A stretch of DNA of 64,000 nucleotides from a virus. The first letter of the stretch is position 1. Each line of letters opens with the position of its first letter. The translations under genes were made by a program, and so were the position numbers. Location of the stretch: the IMG/VR virus record IMGVR_UViG_3300018931_000001, positions 1 to 64,000 of that record; one strand, written 5' to 3'. This document shows positions 49,383-58,457 of the stretch, piece by piece. The notes under the pieces were generated by a model. The model did not search any database. It worked only from the letters and a program-made list of their open reading frames with translations, and was not told the origin of the DNA.

Positions 49383-50586
49383 GAAGTCGAGACGGATAGG
49401 CATTAGCTGGGCTGATGCCGCCGACTCTGCATTGGTGGCGGCTGAAATCAACGGTTCCGACTCTTGGTATGTCGGCTACAACTTTGATATGAGCCGCCAA
49501 TATATAGAAGATGTTGCGTACTGGGCGCGGGCTTATAATTTGGCGTGTTCCAGTATTAATGAGTCAGTCATTGAGGAGCCGGACAAAAATATTCTTGCCT
49601 ATACTATCCGGTTTGACTCAGGGTTCAAAGTGACATCTTTGTCATCGCGTCCGGCAAACTTGCGATCGAAGAAAGGTCGGCTGCGGATTGATGAGGCGGC
49701 ATTTCATGACGACTTAGAAGAGTTGATCAAAGCGGCGCTGGCTATCAATATGTGGGGTGGGAGCGTTGCAATTTGGAGCACTCACAACGGGAAAGACAAT
49801 TATTTCAACCAGTTAATCGAGAAGTGCAAAACCGGGGAACTTAATTACTCCTATCACCGCTACGACTTGGCTACCGCGATCGCAGACGGTTTATACCGTC
49901 GAATTTGCTTGGTATCAAATCAAAAATGGTCGATCGAGCGCGAAGAAGCTTGGATTGAGCAACTGCGAAAAGACTACGGTATCAACGCTAGAGAAGAGTT
50001 GGACTGCATTCCGTTTGAGGCAAAGGGCGCGGGTTCAGTATTCAAGCGCGAATGGTTTGAGGTTGTCGATCGAGTGCCAGCAGGCGGGCGCATAGTTCGG
50101 TTTTGGGATTTGGCAGCAAGTGCTAAAATCTCTGCTTGCTACACCGCCGGAGTTAAGATGAAAAAAGTTGACGGTATAATTTATGTTATGGATGCGATCG
50201 CCGAACAATTTGAGCCAGCGCAAACTAATAACTTGTTGAAAAACACAGCTATTCGGGACACGGTAAACACAAAAATTGCTTGGGAGTTAGAGGGCGGTTC
50301 CTCTGGCCCACGCGACCAAGTTAGGATTAGAGAATTGCTTGAAGGTTTCAACTGTGCCGGAATTAGACCGCGAGAAAGTAAGATTGTTCGGGCAAGTCAC
50401 TTTGCTAACGCCGCGCTTCGGGGCGAAGTTCGCATACTAAGGGGTGACTGGAACGAGCAATATATAGATGCGCTCTACCATTTTGATGGTAGTTCCAAGC
50501 CTAAGATTACCGACTTGACTGACGCCAGTTCAGGAGCTTATAGCTTTTTGGATGGGCAGAAAATCATCCAACCTGACTTTAATTAA
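49324..50586 (+). CDS. terL: Large terminase subunit
   Basis: This encodes 420 residues from ATG 49324, overlapping the small subunit by 59 bases; a longer frame starting at 49183 is improbable. MLLKYQQMWNRDSS leads to the Walker A-like ICEKSRRIGISWADA (about 17-31). Walker B RLRIDEAAF and the coupling motif AIWSTHNGK follow. The nuclease half has RFWDLAAS, WELEGGSSG and TDLTDASSGAY, matching the RNase H-type acidic residues. This is the Mu gp28-like terminase class. It powers DNA packaging and cuts the concatemer. Confidence 0.88.
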   Translation: MLLKYQQMWNRDSSPIKICEKSRRIGISWADAADSALVAAEINGSDSWYVGYNFDMSRQYIEDVAYWARAYNLACSSINESVIEEPDKNILAYTIRFDSGFKVTSLSSRPANLRSKKGRLRIDEAAFHDDLEELIKAALAINMWGGSVAIWSTHNGKDNYFNQLIEKCKTGELNYSYHRYDLATAIADGLYRRICLVSNQKWSIEREEAWIEQLRKDYGINAREELDCIPFEAKGAGSVFKREWFEVVDRVPAGGRIVRFWDLAASAKISACYTAGVKMKKVDGIIYVMDAIAEQFEPAQTNNLLKNTAIRDTVNTKIAWELEGGSSGPRDQVRIRELLEGFNCAGIRPRESKIVRASHFANAALRGEVRILRGDWNEQYIDALYHFDGSSKPKITDLTDASSGAYSFLDGQKIIQPDFN

Positions 50587-50591
50587 ACCTA

Positions 50592-51959
50592 ATGCGATCG
50601 CCAACCCCAACTCCCGGCAGAAACAAAACTCTAGAAAATATCTGGCAAAGCATTGTCAATTACAGCCGGACGCTGGTTGGCGGTCAGTCGAAACCCGTCT
50701 CGCAATATCACGGTTATGCGAGCGACAGCATTCACGGGCGTCAATATGATTTTGAAATTCGCGAACCGATCGTGCGCGATAACGGTCATACCCGCGAACT
50801 TGTACGGATGATTGAGCTTTCATCTGAAATAACTTTGGCGCTTGACCTCCGACGGGATGCGATTTGGAGCAACCCGACGGGAGATGACCAGGGTTGGGAT
50901 ATCGCCCCCACACTCAACGACAACGTGACGCCGATCGACCCCGGAGTATATAAGGTGTTGCAGCGACTGCGGGAAGAAGTTATTGGCGGGTTGGCACTGA
51001 ACGCGGGACCGGAATTGTTGATGGCGTGGGGTGATTGGTTTTTGTCGATCGGAGTAAACCTTAAATCTTCTCAGATTGAACGGGTATTATTCCCACCAAC
51101 TTTTGAGATGTTCCGTATCGAGTCCGTGACAGGTGAACTGTTGGGATTTCAACAGCGCAAGAATTCAACCAATGAAGTCAGTGCTTTGGATTTTCACCCG
51201 ATCGTCTGCGCTCATGCCAGATACCGCTGGCGTCCGCCACACCTCTACGGACGATCGCTTTTTGAAGAGTGCATCCCTGATTGGGTAGGAGCAGAAAATG
51301 TCAAAGCTGATTTATTGAGCGCGGCTAGAGCCACCGGCGTGAATTCTCGGCTGCACGTTTTTCCTTGTGATTATACAGATGAAGATGCTAATGATTACAA
51401 ACAAGCGCATAGGGAAAGGCTCCGGCGAGATGGCAGTATTACTGATTATTATTTAATGAATGGCGCAGAAATAAAACAATTATCTAATACTAATCCTGAT
51501 TTTTCTGGGTTAATATCTGTACTTAAAGAGTTTCAGTTAATTATTGCTAGAAAATCAAAAGTTCCCTTATATTTGATGGGATATAGTTGGGGTGGTGCTC
51601 AAGATATTGCAACTCAACCAATGTTGAATTATGCGAGGAGTCTTAATGCCGATCGAATGCTGATAACTTATTCAATAATTAAGCATTTATGCAATCTAGA
51701 GCTGGCACTTCAGGGTTACAGTAAAGACCAGTGGATCTATCGAATAATCTGGCCTAAATTATACGTCAACCCGTTTGAGGAACAGATGAACCCATTGGAG
51801 GCAGAAGAAGTTAACGCGAAAGGAGTTGAAGATTTAGATGTACTGCCCAAACCAAGTCTTCAACATCTTGACTGGTTAAGCACTGCCACCGATGCTGATA
51901 TACGTTCAGGATTGGAGGCGCTTAAGTCTAAAGACTCTCAACTGTTGGAGGTGGGATAA
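50592..51959 (+). CDS. Portal protein
   Basis: This encodes 455 residues, five bases after the terminase. The pattern MIELSSEITLALDLRRDAIWS, then a Gly/Ala-rich clip-like region and QLIIARKSKVPLYLMGYSWGGAQD, fits DUF935/Mu gp29-type portals. The portal forms the DNA channel at one capsid vertex. Position between terminase and capsid supports the call. Confidence 0.78.
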   Translation: MRSPTPTPGRNKTLENIWQSIVNYSRTLVGGQSKPVSQYHGYASDSIHGRQYDFEIREPIVRDNGHTRELVRMIELSSEITLALDLRRDAIWSNPTGDDQGWDIAPTLNDNVTPIDPGVYKVLQRLREEVIGGLALNAGPELLMAWGDWFLSIGVNLKSSQIERVLFPPTFEMFRIESVTGELLGFQQRKNSTNEVSALDFHPIVCAHARYRWRPPHLYGRSLFEECIPDWVGAENVKADLLSAARATGVNSRLHVFPCDYTDEDANDYKQAHRERLRRDGSITDYYLMNGAEIKQLSNTNPDFSGLISVLKEFQLIIARKSKVPLYLMGYSWGGAQDIATQPMLNYARSLNADRMLITYSIIKHLCNLELALQGYSKDQWIYRIIWPKLYVNPFEEQMNPLEAEEVNAKGVEDLDVLPKPSLQHLDWLSTATDADIRSGLEALKSKDSQLLEVG

Positions 51960-52276
51960 TGCCGATCGGAACAGCGGAAAGAGGAAAAATATTAAGATAT
52001 TTGGAACTACCAATAACTTCGCTGCCTATCATTAATGTTCTTTGCGATTCAGTCCAGCAAACCTCCGAGCAGTTGGCGCAGCAGGTAAACGAAATAGTGC
52101 AACAGCTTGACTCTAATTCTGAAGAAATTAGGAAAGCATCAAGCGGAATTGTCAAACTAGATGTTATTGAGTGGAAACCTGAGCGCAAGTGTGATTTGCA
52201 TAGTTACCGCAAATATCTAGTCAAGCAATTATCTAATGCGATCGGTTATAAAACTATTACAGTATATCCTTGGTAA
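51959..52276 (+). CDS. Unknown head-module protein
   Basis: This encodes 105 residues, overlapping the portal stop by one base (TAATG). It is helical with Gln/Glu-rich segments (SVQQTSEQLAQQVNEIVQQL) suggesting a short coiled coil. It may be a minor head or scaffold component. Confidence 0.55.
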   Translation: MPIGTAERGKILRYLELPITSLPIINVLCDSVQQTSEQLAQQVNEIVQQLDSNSEEIRKASSGIVKLDVIEWKPERKCDLHSYRKYLVKQLSNAIGYKTITVYPW

Positions 52277-52279
52277 AAC

Positions 52280-53203
52280 ATGAAAACTCTCTTTAAAATT
52301 GGCGATGAAATTAGCTGGGATTCTTCCGTAGGGATGGTCAGTGGAATTATTGAGCGAGTCGTTCTAGATGGATTGATTCCTAAAATTGGCATAGATATCG
52401 CAACAACCAAAACCAATCCGGGTTATTTGATTAAACTAGCCAACAGGCAAGATGATGTTTTCGTGGGTAAATTACACTCGGATTTGCGAGAACCAAAAAC
52501 TGAAGTTGCAGTAACGGAAGTTGCACCCGATAGACCTGATACGTTGCCTTATTTGACCAAACAGCAACTGGCTAAATTAAACAAGTTTAGGCCGTCTGGT
52601 TTCCCGTTGATATCAGACGAAAGCATGGTAGCAATTTCTTTCGTCGTTGCTGACAACTTGATTAACCGAAGCAAAGGTAAGTGGGCAGAAAAAGATTTGG
52701 CAAAAATGGCAACTATGCTCGACCGCATGGGACTACCTCACATCTTGAACCACAACTGGGAATCTGTGGAAGATGTGCAAGGGGTAATTATTGAAGCTAA
52801 TTTGGTAAAGTCTAAGCCACCAGCCGAACTTGTAGACGCGCTGCAAAACGGCGAATTAAACCGCCAAATTGTCAAGAATGAAGAGTTTGTGCAAGTCGTC
52901 GCAACCGTTGCTTTTCCCGCTAATTCTGGGATTGTTGATAAGCTTAAAATAGGGCTTGGTCGAGCGGTATCGTTGGGCGGGTTCTCGTTTAAGGATTACG
53001 TCTGCCCAATATGTAACACCAGTTTTTCGTTCAAAAATTGCCCACACTACATTCCAGATAGTTGGACAGAATGGGACGCTGATCCGGCGCTGGTTGCGCC
53101 TTACTATATCCGCGACGGGCTTTATGACCTAGGAGAATTGTCAACTGTAGTTATTGCAAATCTGCCGGGAGCTTCATTGGTGACGGCCGGGAACGGCGCT
53201 TAA
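52280..53203 (+). CDS. Head maturation protease-like protein
   Basis: This encodes 307 residues. The N-terminus (FKIGDEISWDSSVGMVSGII) resembles the DUF2945 SH3-like fold. The region about 110-175 has HILNHNWESVEDVQGVI, and the Cys/His cluster VCPICNTSFSFKNCPHY (about 239-255) occurs in some phage prohead proteases. Position directly before the capsid gene supports a maturation or scaffold role. No catalytic Ser/His pair could be fixed by eye. Confidence 0.5.
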   Translation: MKTLFKIGDEISWDSSVGMVSGIIERVVLDGLIPKIGIDIATTKTNPGYLIKLANRQDDVFVGKLHSDLREPKTEVAVTEVAPDRPDTLPYLTKQQLAKLNKFRPSGFPLISDESMVAISFVVADNLINRSKGKWAEKDLAKMATMLDRMGLPHILNHNWESVEDVQGVIIEANLVKSKPPAELVDALQNGELNRQIVKNEEFVQVVATVAFPANSGIVDKLKIGLGRAVSLGGFSFKDYVCPICNTSFSFKNCPHYIPDSWTEWDADPALVAPYYIRDGLYDLGELSTVVIANLPGASLVTAGNGA

Positions 53204-53422
53204 CATTAATGAGGCTGGGCTAACATCTAAAGCTTTAGCCCAAATAAAAAGGTCGGAATATTTCAACTCTTGACCGTTCGTTTCAACTCGGCTAACTGTC
53301 TTTCGAGATTTGCCAACAAGTTTGGCGAAAGTTTTTTGAGGGAGTTGCTTTCTTTCACGTAAGATTTTTATTTTTTCGCCTAACGTTAACAACGTTAAGT
53401 CTGTACCATCTGTTTTGGTCAT
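53174..53422 (-). CDS. XRE-family repressor inside the head module
   Basis: This encodes 82 residues from ATG 53422. The segment LGEKIKILRERKQLPQKTFAKL ... GKSRKTVSRVETNG is a typical Cro/XRE HTH. It runs against the surrounding head genes, overlaps the end of the protease-like gene by 30 bases and is divergent from the capsid gene. TGACCA/TGGTCA boxes lie at 53446-53491. It probably represses its own and the capsid promoter. Confidence 0.75.
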   Translation of the reverse strand: MTKTDGTDLTLLTLGEKIKILRERKQLPQKTFAKLVGKSRKTVSRVETNGQELKYSDLFIWAKALDVSPASLMLSAVPGRHQ

Positions 53423-53445
53423 AAAACAACCTTTTGCCCATATAT

Positions 53446-53491
53446 TGACCATCAGTAGTATAGCACAATTAAAACTTTGATAAGTTGGTCA
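53446..53491. promoter_or_regulatory. TGACCA/TGGTCA operator pair
   Basis: TGACCA (53446-53451) and its complement TGGTCA (53486-53491) face each other 34 bases apart between the divergent XRE and capsid genes. Another GGTCAT overlaps the XRE start codon region (53417-53422). Binding by the small XRE protein is inferred. Confidence 0.55.
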
Positions 53492-53509
53492 TAGTATCCT
53501 GGTAAACCA

Positions 53510-55426
53510 ATGCCAACAAAGTCAAAACCTAAAATAATTGGCAGCGATGCAGTCGCAGGTGTTAATGAACGCGACGCGATTAATCGGATTAATGCTACAA
53601 AAAAGAATAAGTCTGGAAACAACTTTAACTCGGACGGTGCGGTTCCAGCAGAGCAGTTGCCACCTCTGTCTAATGTGACTGGCTCTGACTCTGTTACTGA
53701 ACCAGCACCTTCCCAATCTGCACCAGCTCCTCAATCTTCAACTGCCACTGCTCCGACTCAGGCAGCAATGACTTTTAACGAAGATGGCAGCATGACTCTT
53801 ACGGAGTCTCAATTGCAAATACTGATTGATAGTGGTGTGCGACGAGAGACCCATCAAACCCAAGCTCAATTACAACAAGCAGCCGATCAGATTGCTCAAC
53901 TAAGACAACAACAAGACGCTATTGAAGAGCGCGCAAAAAAAGAAAGAGAAGATCTTGAAAAGCAGGTTGAGAGCGAGCGCAAACAGCGTGACACATGGGC
54001 TAGGGTTTTAAACCAACACGGCTATCCACCTGTTGACATGGGTGGAACCGATCGCGCCCCTCTTCCCTCCCAAGCTTTTATCTCTCCGCTGGCTAACCGA
54101 GGTGGCATTTCTGCCAAGGATGCGGTTCGGGAATTCGAGCGCCGATGTAATGACGCTGGCACAACTGAAGCTCGACTGATTACCACGTCTACAGGCAGTT
54201 ATGTCCAGCGCAATTCGCGATATACCGATCAGTTTTTTGTTGAACATCGTAAGGTGTTGCGCGAAGGTATTGACGCGATCGCCCGCCAGCACGGATTGCT
54301 GCGAGGTCGGAATCAAGTCTGGGGCGGGAAGGATGCGCCAACAACTTTTGCTAATTTCCCGATCGTGCTTCGCGAATATCTCAGTCAAGTTGTGCGGATT
54401 GAGCACAGTGCCCGATTTGTCTTGTGGCAGTTTTGTAACAAGGCGATTCACACTGGCATTCCCATCAACCAAACGGTTTTGGTTCCCCGCGTCCGTCACC
54501 TTAACGTCGGTGTAACTTCTTCTGATTGGAGGCTGACTCCTGGTATCCCGATCGTCCCAACGCGCCAAAACCTAAACGGCAACGGCATCTCTGTTCCGAT
54601 TTTGGAATGGGGTATGGGTAAAGATGCCGTTGTTGAGCCACTAGGAATTCACGAATTAGTTAATGCTGTCACCATTATTGATATTGAGCGATTGGTTCAG
54701 GAACGAATCGGCTACAACTACGGGATGTGGGAAGATTTGCTGCTGTTTGAAATCTTGCTCAGTTCAACAGTCGTCAGCTACAACAACAACGGCACAGTTG
54801 TTAATACTGCCGCTGGAGTTCCGGCAGGTGGTGGCGGTCAGCTAACAATGAATTTTTTCGGGTCGCTGCGAGCTCGAATGGTCAACGACAAAGTGCCACC
54901 TCTTGACGACGGCTGCTTTATCTTTGTCGGCACTCCCGACCATTTCGCATCTCTAGAAAACGACATGGCTGAGAAATCCCAGTATGCGGATAACTCCCAA
55001 GTTGAAGGCTTGACCAATATGCTGCAACTGAAAACCCGCCAAGAGTACATGGGTAAGGTTAACGGTTACAAGGGTCGGGTTCGTGGATTTCATTGTTTTG
55101 AGTCTACTAATATCAGTTCTGGCTTGCCTGGTTCTCCCGGTGTTCAGACTGAGACTTTGGGCGGCAATCCTGTTACGACTCGATCGGGTTTTGCCCTCGG
55201 CGCTGATGCGTTAGGCATGGCTGAATCTATGCCGATGGAAATTCGGGAGTCTGACGATACCGACTTTGGACGGATGCGATCGCTGATTTGGAAAATCCAT
55301 GCAAACGCAACTGGTCTGGATGTTGACCCAAATCGCACTCTACTGCCGAACGAGGTGGCTCGCGCTGTCGGTGGTGAGGAACAGCTTAGGGTTTACGAAG
55401 TCCGATCATCCACAACAAAGGTCTAA
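53510..55426 (+). CDS. Major capsid protein candidate
   Basis: This encodes 638 residues. The N-terminal about 100 residues are Pro/Ser/Ala-rich. A coiled coil spans about 105-170 (QAQLQQAADQIAQLRQQQDA ...). The rest is a large folded domain with features of phage capsids: QVVRIEHSARFVLWQFCNK, NQTVLVPRVRHL and RMRSLIWKIHANATGLDVDP. The N-terminal coiled coil may be a built-in scaffold removed during maturation. It is longer than most HK97-type capsids. Position supports the assignment. Confidence 0.72.
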   Translation: MPTKSKPKIIGSDAVAGVNERDAINRINATKKNKSGNNFNSDGAVPAEQLPPLSNVTGSDSVTEPAPSQSAPAPQSSTATAPTQAAMTFNEDGSMTLTESQLQILIDSGVRRETHQTQAQLQQAADQIAQLRQQQDAIEERAKKEREDLEKQVESERKQRDTWARVLNQHGYPPVDMGGTDRAPLPSQAFISPLANRGGISAKDAVREFERRCNDAGTTEARLITTSTGSYVQRNSRYTDQFFVEHRKVLREGIDAIARQHGLLRGRNQVWGGKDAPTTFANFPIVLREYLSQVVRIEHSARFVLWQFCNKAIHTGIPINQTVLVPRVRHLNVGVTSSDWRLTPGIPIVPTRQNLNGNGISVPILEWGMGKDAVVEPLGIHELVNAVTIIDIERLVQERIGYNYGMWEDLLLFEILLSSTVVSYNNNGTVVNTAAGVPAGGGGQLTMNFFGSLRARMVNDKVPPLDDGCFIFVGTPDHFASLENDMAEKSQYADNSQVEGLTNMLQLKTRQEYMGKVNGYKGRVRGFHCFESTNISSGLPGSPGVQTETLGGNPVTTRSGFALGADALGMAESMPMEIRESDDTDFGRMRSLIWKIHANATGLDVDPNRTLLPNEVARAVGGEEQLRVYEVRSSTTKV

Positions 55427-55430
55427 TAGT

Positions 55431-55736
55431 ATGCCTTCAAGTTCCGCGCCTTCACCTCCTCCTAGTCCTGAGAATCCTTTGTCTCCAGAGACATTAGAGA
55501 CGCCTGATCCGGCTCCGCTAAAACCAAAAGTGGAGGCGGGTGTGAAAAAACCGAGTGATGCCTCAAAAGTAACTGCGCCGTCAGGTAAAGCTGATTATGC
55601 GTCAGACTATTTCAAAATGTTGGGTTTGCAAGTTTGCCCTAAATGTGGCAATAAAAAGCAAACCGATGGCTACAACAATGTGATTTGTGGAATAGGTGAA
55701 TCCAGTTGTCCAATGATTGAGGAGTTTAAAAAATAA
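55431..55736 (+). CDS. Small Pro-rich protein with zinc-ribbon-like end
   Basis: This encodes 101 residues from ATG 55431. A Pro/Ser-rich half is followed by VCPKCGNKKQTDGYNNVICG, a Cys pair with a further Cys, perhaps one metal site. It ends where the next gene starts (TAATGG overlap). The function in the head module is unknown; a decoration or connector role is possible. Confidence 0.55.
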   Translation: MPSSSAPSPPPSPENPLSPETLETPDPAPLKPKVEAGVKKPSDASKVTAPSGKADYASDYFKMLGLQVCPKCGNKKQTDGYNNVICGIGESSCPMIEEFKK

Positions 55737-56542
55737 TGGCAACTGGACATCTGACAAACACTGGTTCAAATATTTACTTAAACCATCTGTTTCGGGGACA
55801 ACAGAAAAACAATGGTACACCCTATCTTGCGCCATTTTTAACCATGCCCTCAAAACAGGGTCCCGGTTCAGAGCCGACAGGTGCAACCAGGATTTTAATG
55901 ACCCCTCAAGACTGGCAAGCACCCGTTGGTGGTTCAACAACAACTATTAAAAACTTGGTTTTTCCAAGGTCTACCGGATGGAACGGCAACATCATTGCTC
56001 TCGGAGTTTTTGACAGCGCTAGCGGTGGCAGTTGCTTTGCTTATTTCATCCCGGACGATGGAGAATTAATTGAAGTTAATGATTCTCTGATTGTGCTGGC
56101 GGGTGGGCTATTGCACAGGTTTGATTCTGGGTTTATGTCGTTAAACTTACAAAATGCAATTCTTAATGACTTGTACCGCAGTATCCCATTACCCCTGTTT
56201 CCCACGCTCTCAGTGGCTCATTACAGTAGCGCACCTGCCCCCATGGTTTCACCAACGATCGGAGGTACAGAACCGACAGACAGCGCATACAGTCGCCAAC
56301 CCGTAGCTATTAACGGGACAGCATTTGGCGCGGCGACAAGTGGCAAAATTTCAACTATTATTCCTTTTTCGTTTGCTCCTGCGACAGTCGCCCAAGGGTT
56401 GCGAACTCACTGGGGTTTGCATGATGCGCCCACTGCTGGAAACTTTCAAGTCGGTGGTGTTTTTGATGCTCCGCTAAAGACAGTAGATGCTGGTGATCCA
56501 TTTACGTTGACTAAAATCACGATCGGGCTGGATGCTGCGTAA
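55736..56542 (+). CDS. Head or connector structural protein
   Basis: This encodes 268 residues, overlapping both neighbours by one base. It is beta-rich, Gly/Ser/Thr-rich and without charged coiled coils. It resembles the virion structural proteins that follow the capsid in many phages (decoration or neck proteins). The exact role is not established. Confidence 0.6.
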   Translation: MATGHLTNTGSNIYLNHLFRGQQKNNGTPYLAPFLTMPSKQGPGSEPTGATRILMTPQDWQAPVGGSTTTIKNLVFPRSTGWNGNIIALGVFDSASGGSCFAYFIPDDGELIEVNDSLIVLAGGLLHRFDSGFMSLNLQNAILNDLYRSIPLPLFPTLSVAHYSSAPAPMVSPTIGGTEPTDSAYSRQPVAINGTAFGAATSGKISTIIPFSFAPATVAQGLRTHWGLHDAPTAGNFQVGGVFDAPLKTVDAGDPFTLTKITIGLDAA

Positions 56543-57198
56543 TGCCTACCCAATTCGCAACAGCGACGGCAACAGCCACAACACTTACAGAAGCAGACGA
56601 GGTGCTAATAGTCCGAAATCGTCATGCAGTTGCTAGTGGATTTGTAGTGACTAACGCGATCGCATTGTCACTAGGTCGAGATAGAAATGTGCTTGGTATG
56701 ACTACAAGCACTGCTGTTACTGGTTCCGCTACTGCAATTAGAGAGCGGGTTGTTGACGCGATCGGGCTGCAATCAACTCAAACCGTTTGCGACAAAATTG
56801 CTTCAATGCCTGCGGTCATCGCTCCAGGAGGTAAGCTTTGGCTCAATGGAAAACCGTTACAAGGTCAGCCATTGCAAAAAGGCCAATCCTTGCAAATTAG
56901 GTTTGAATTACTAGGGCGCAAGCTATCAAACCTTAAAGCAAGGTTTAAGTTGTTTAACTTGCAAGGCTTAGAACTGATTGACAAGCTCGAAAATATCGCC
57001 CCCGGCGGTTTAGAGGTTGACTTGGAAACTGTGCAGCCCGGAGGTTTGACGAGTTACATCGGTTACATTTTTATCGATCGAACAGAAACTTTGTTTGCCC
57101 AATTTGCTCGCGAGTTTGAAACTGAGTACGAATTTGAAATCGGCAACTCTAGAATCAATTATCCGATCGAACGCGGTTTTTTAACTTTTAACGGATAG
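56542..57198 (+). CDS. Structural protein, possible neck/tail connector
   Basis: This encodes 218 residues, coupled to the previous gene by TAATG. The first half is Ala/Thr-rich, and the second half is a beta-rich domain (GQSLQIRFELLGRKLSNLKARF). It lies in the connector region. The family is not recognised. Confidence 0.55.
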   Translation: MPTQFATATATATTLTEADEVLIVRNRHAVASGFVVTNAIALSLGRDRNVLGMTTSTAVTGSATAIRERVVDAIGLQSTQTVCDKIASMPAVIAPGGKLWLNGKPLQGQPLQKGQSLQIRFELLGRKLSNLKARFKLFNLQGLELIDKLENIAPGGLEVDLETVQPGGLTSYIGYIFIDRTETLFAQFAREFETEYEFEIGNSRINYPIERGFLTFNG

Positions 57199-57203
57199 TA
57201 ATT

Positions 57204-57644
57204 ATGGCAAACTCGCTTTACATAGATATGCGTTACGAAAGTAACAATATGAAATTCGATGGAGTTGAGCAGCCTGTTTTTGTTCGATCGGATAGCGTGG
57301 TTGTTGTGGGGCCGATCGCTGGTGCTAACTTAACCGGGTTGACCGTTAAAGCTTCTGTCTGCAAAGTGTTGCCTGATGGTTCCATTAGTCCGCCTATTTA
57401 TGCTCGGACTGTCGGCAGTGGCGTTACTCTCAGCACGTTAAATTCCAGCGAAAAAAAAGCAGCCATAGTTTTGATACAGTCAGGAGAGAATGCTGCCGAT
57501 GAACCAGGTCAAAAATACGTTGCCGATATTGAATTTAGTTACGATCAAGATTTTACGGTTGGTACGACAGTTGGAACCGCCACGCCAATGCGAAAAACAA
57601 TCAAAGGAGGATTTAGTATTGAAGAAGATTATACGGTGATTTGA
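57204..57644 (+). CDS. Structural protein, possibly Ig-like
   Basis: This encodes 146 residues, beta-rich with alternating hydrophobic residues (VVVVGPIAGANLTGLTVKAS). It could be a decoration or tail-completion protein. It is in tight order with its neighbours. The function is inferred only from position. Confidence 0.5.
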   Translation: MANSLYIDMRYESNNMKFDGVEQPVFVRSDSVVVVGPIAGANLTGLTVKASVCKVLPDGSISPPIYARTVGSGVTLSTLNSSEKKAAIVLIQSGENAADEPGQKYVADIEFSYDQDFTVGTTVGTATPMRKTIKGGFSIEEDYTVI

Positions 57645-57645
57645 T

Positions 57646-58038
57646 ATGGTTTCTGAACTTGCTGAGTACACTGACGGTAATAAAATATTCGTTTCAGTTG
57701 ATACAGGTGAAATTGAAAAAGACGAATGGGGTCAAACTCAACCAAAAAATAAAATTGTTGAAATTGAAGTTTTTCTTAAAGAATGTCGTGGCACCAATAA
57801 TCAACCTGTGGTTTCTAAACCGGATAACAAGCAAGGTACAAACTCTATAAGAACTTATCTAAAAGGTTATTTGGTAAACCCTATGCAATGGCCAAAAAAT
57901 ATTCGACCAAGTGAATGTGAAGTTGAGTTTTATGGAAAAAGAGGGAAACTTCAGGTTTTATCTCAGTTTCCTAGAGGGTTTAATACTGAAGAACAGACAG
58001 GAGCAATTGTGGAAGGATGGGCAACGTTTCAAGCTTAA
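57646..58038 (+). CDS. Unknown connector-region protein
   Basis: This encodes 130 residues, beginning MVSELAEYTDGNKIFVSVDT, with a beta-rich C-terminus. The 3' end overlaps the next gene by 22 bases. It is probably a head-tail joining protein by position. Confidence 0.55.
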   Translation: MVSELAEYTDGNKIFVSVDTGEIEKDEWGQTQPKNKIVEIEVFLKECRGTNNQPVVSKPDNKQGTNSIRTYLKGYLVNPMQWPKNIRPSECEVEFYGKRGKLQVLSQFPRGFNTEEQTGAIVEGWATFQA

Positions 58039-58457
58039 ATGACGAAATTATTGCACTTAAGACGGCAATAGAAACGCTGACAGGATTGGGGACATATCTG
58101 TTCCCGACTGGTCAAAGTTTAAAAGCTGTTGCAGTAGCCAAACCAAACTTTCCACCAACAGGGACACAAACGCAGGGGTTAGAAATTGTAATTATTCCAT
58201 CAGAAGAGTTAACAGCGACGCCAATGCTTAATCAAGGAATGGGTTGGGTTCAATCACACAAGATAACTCTCAAGCAATGGGATAGCCAAGACACAACGTT
58301 AAAAATAATTGAGCCATTAGTCCAGTTATTAATGCACCTCGATTATTCAGTAAATGTCGGGTTAAGAATTGTTCCCAATCCCAATATTGGTAATATAGAA
58401 ACTAGAAATCTGACAATATCTAAAACTATCATAAACAGGAGGAAACATGGGAACTAG
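58017..58457 (+). CDS. Tail-completion/terminator candidate
   Basis: This encodes 146 residues. In siphovirus gene order the protein directly before the tail tube is often the tail terminator. This one is alpha/beta (SLNDEIIALKTAIETLTGL ... LEIVIIPSEEL) and overlaps the tube gene by 11 bases. The identity is inferred from order only. Confidence 0.5.
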   Translation: MGNVSSLNDEIIALKTAIETLTGLGTYLFPTGQSLKAVAVAKPNFPPTGTQTQGLEIVIIPSEELTATPMLNQGMGWVQSHKITLKQWDSQDTTLKIIEPLVQLLMHLDYSVNVGLRIVPNPNIGNIETRNLTISKTIINRRKHGN

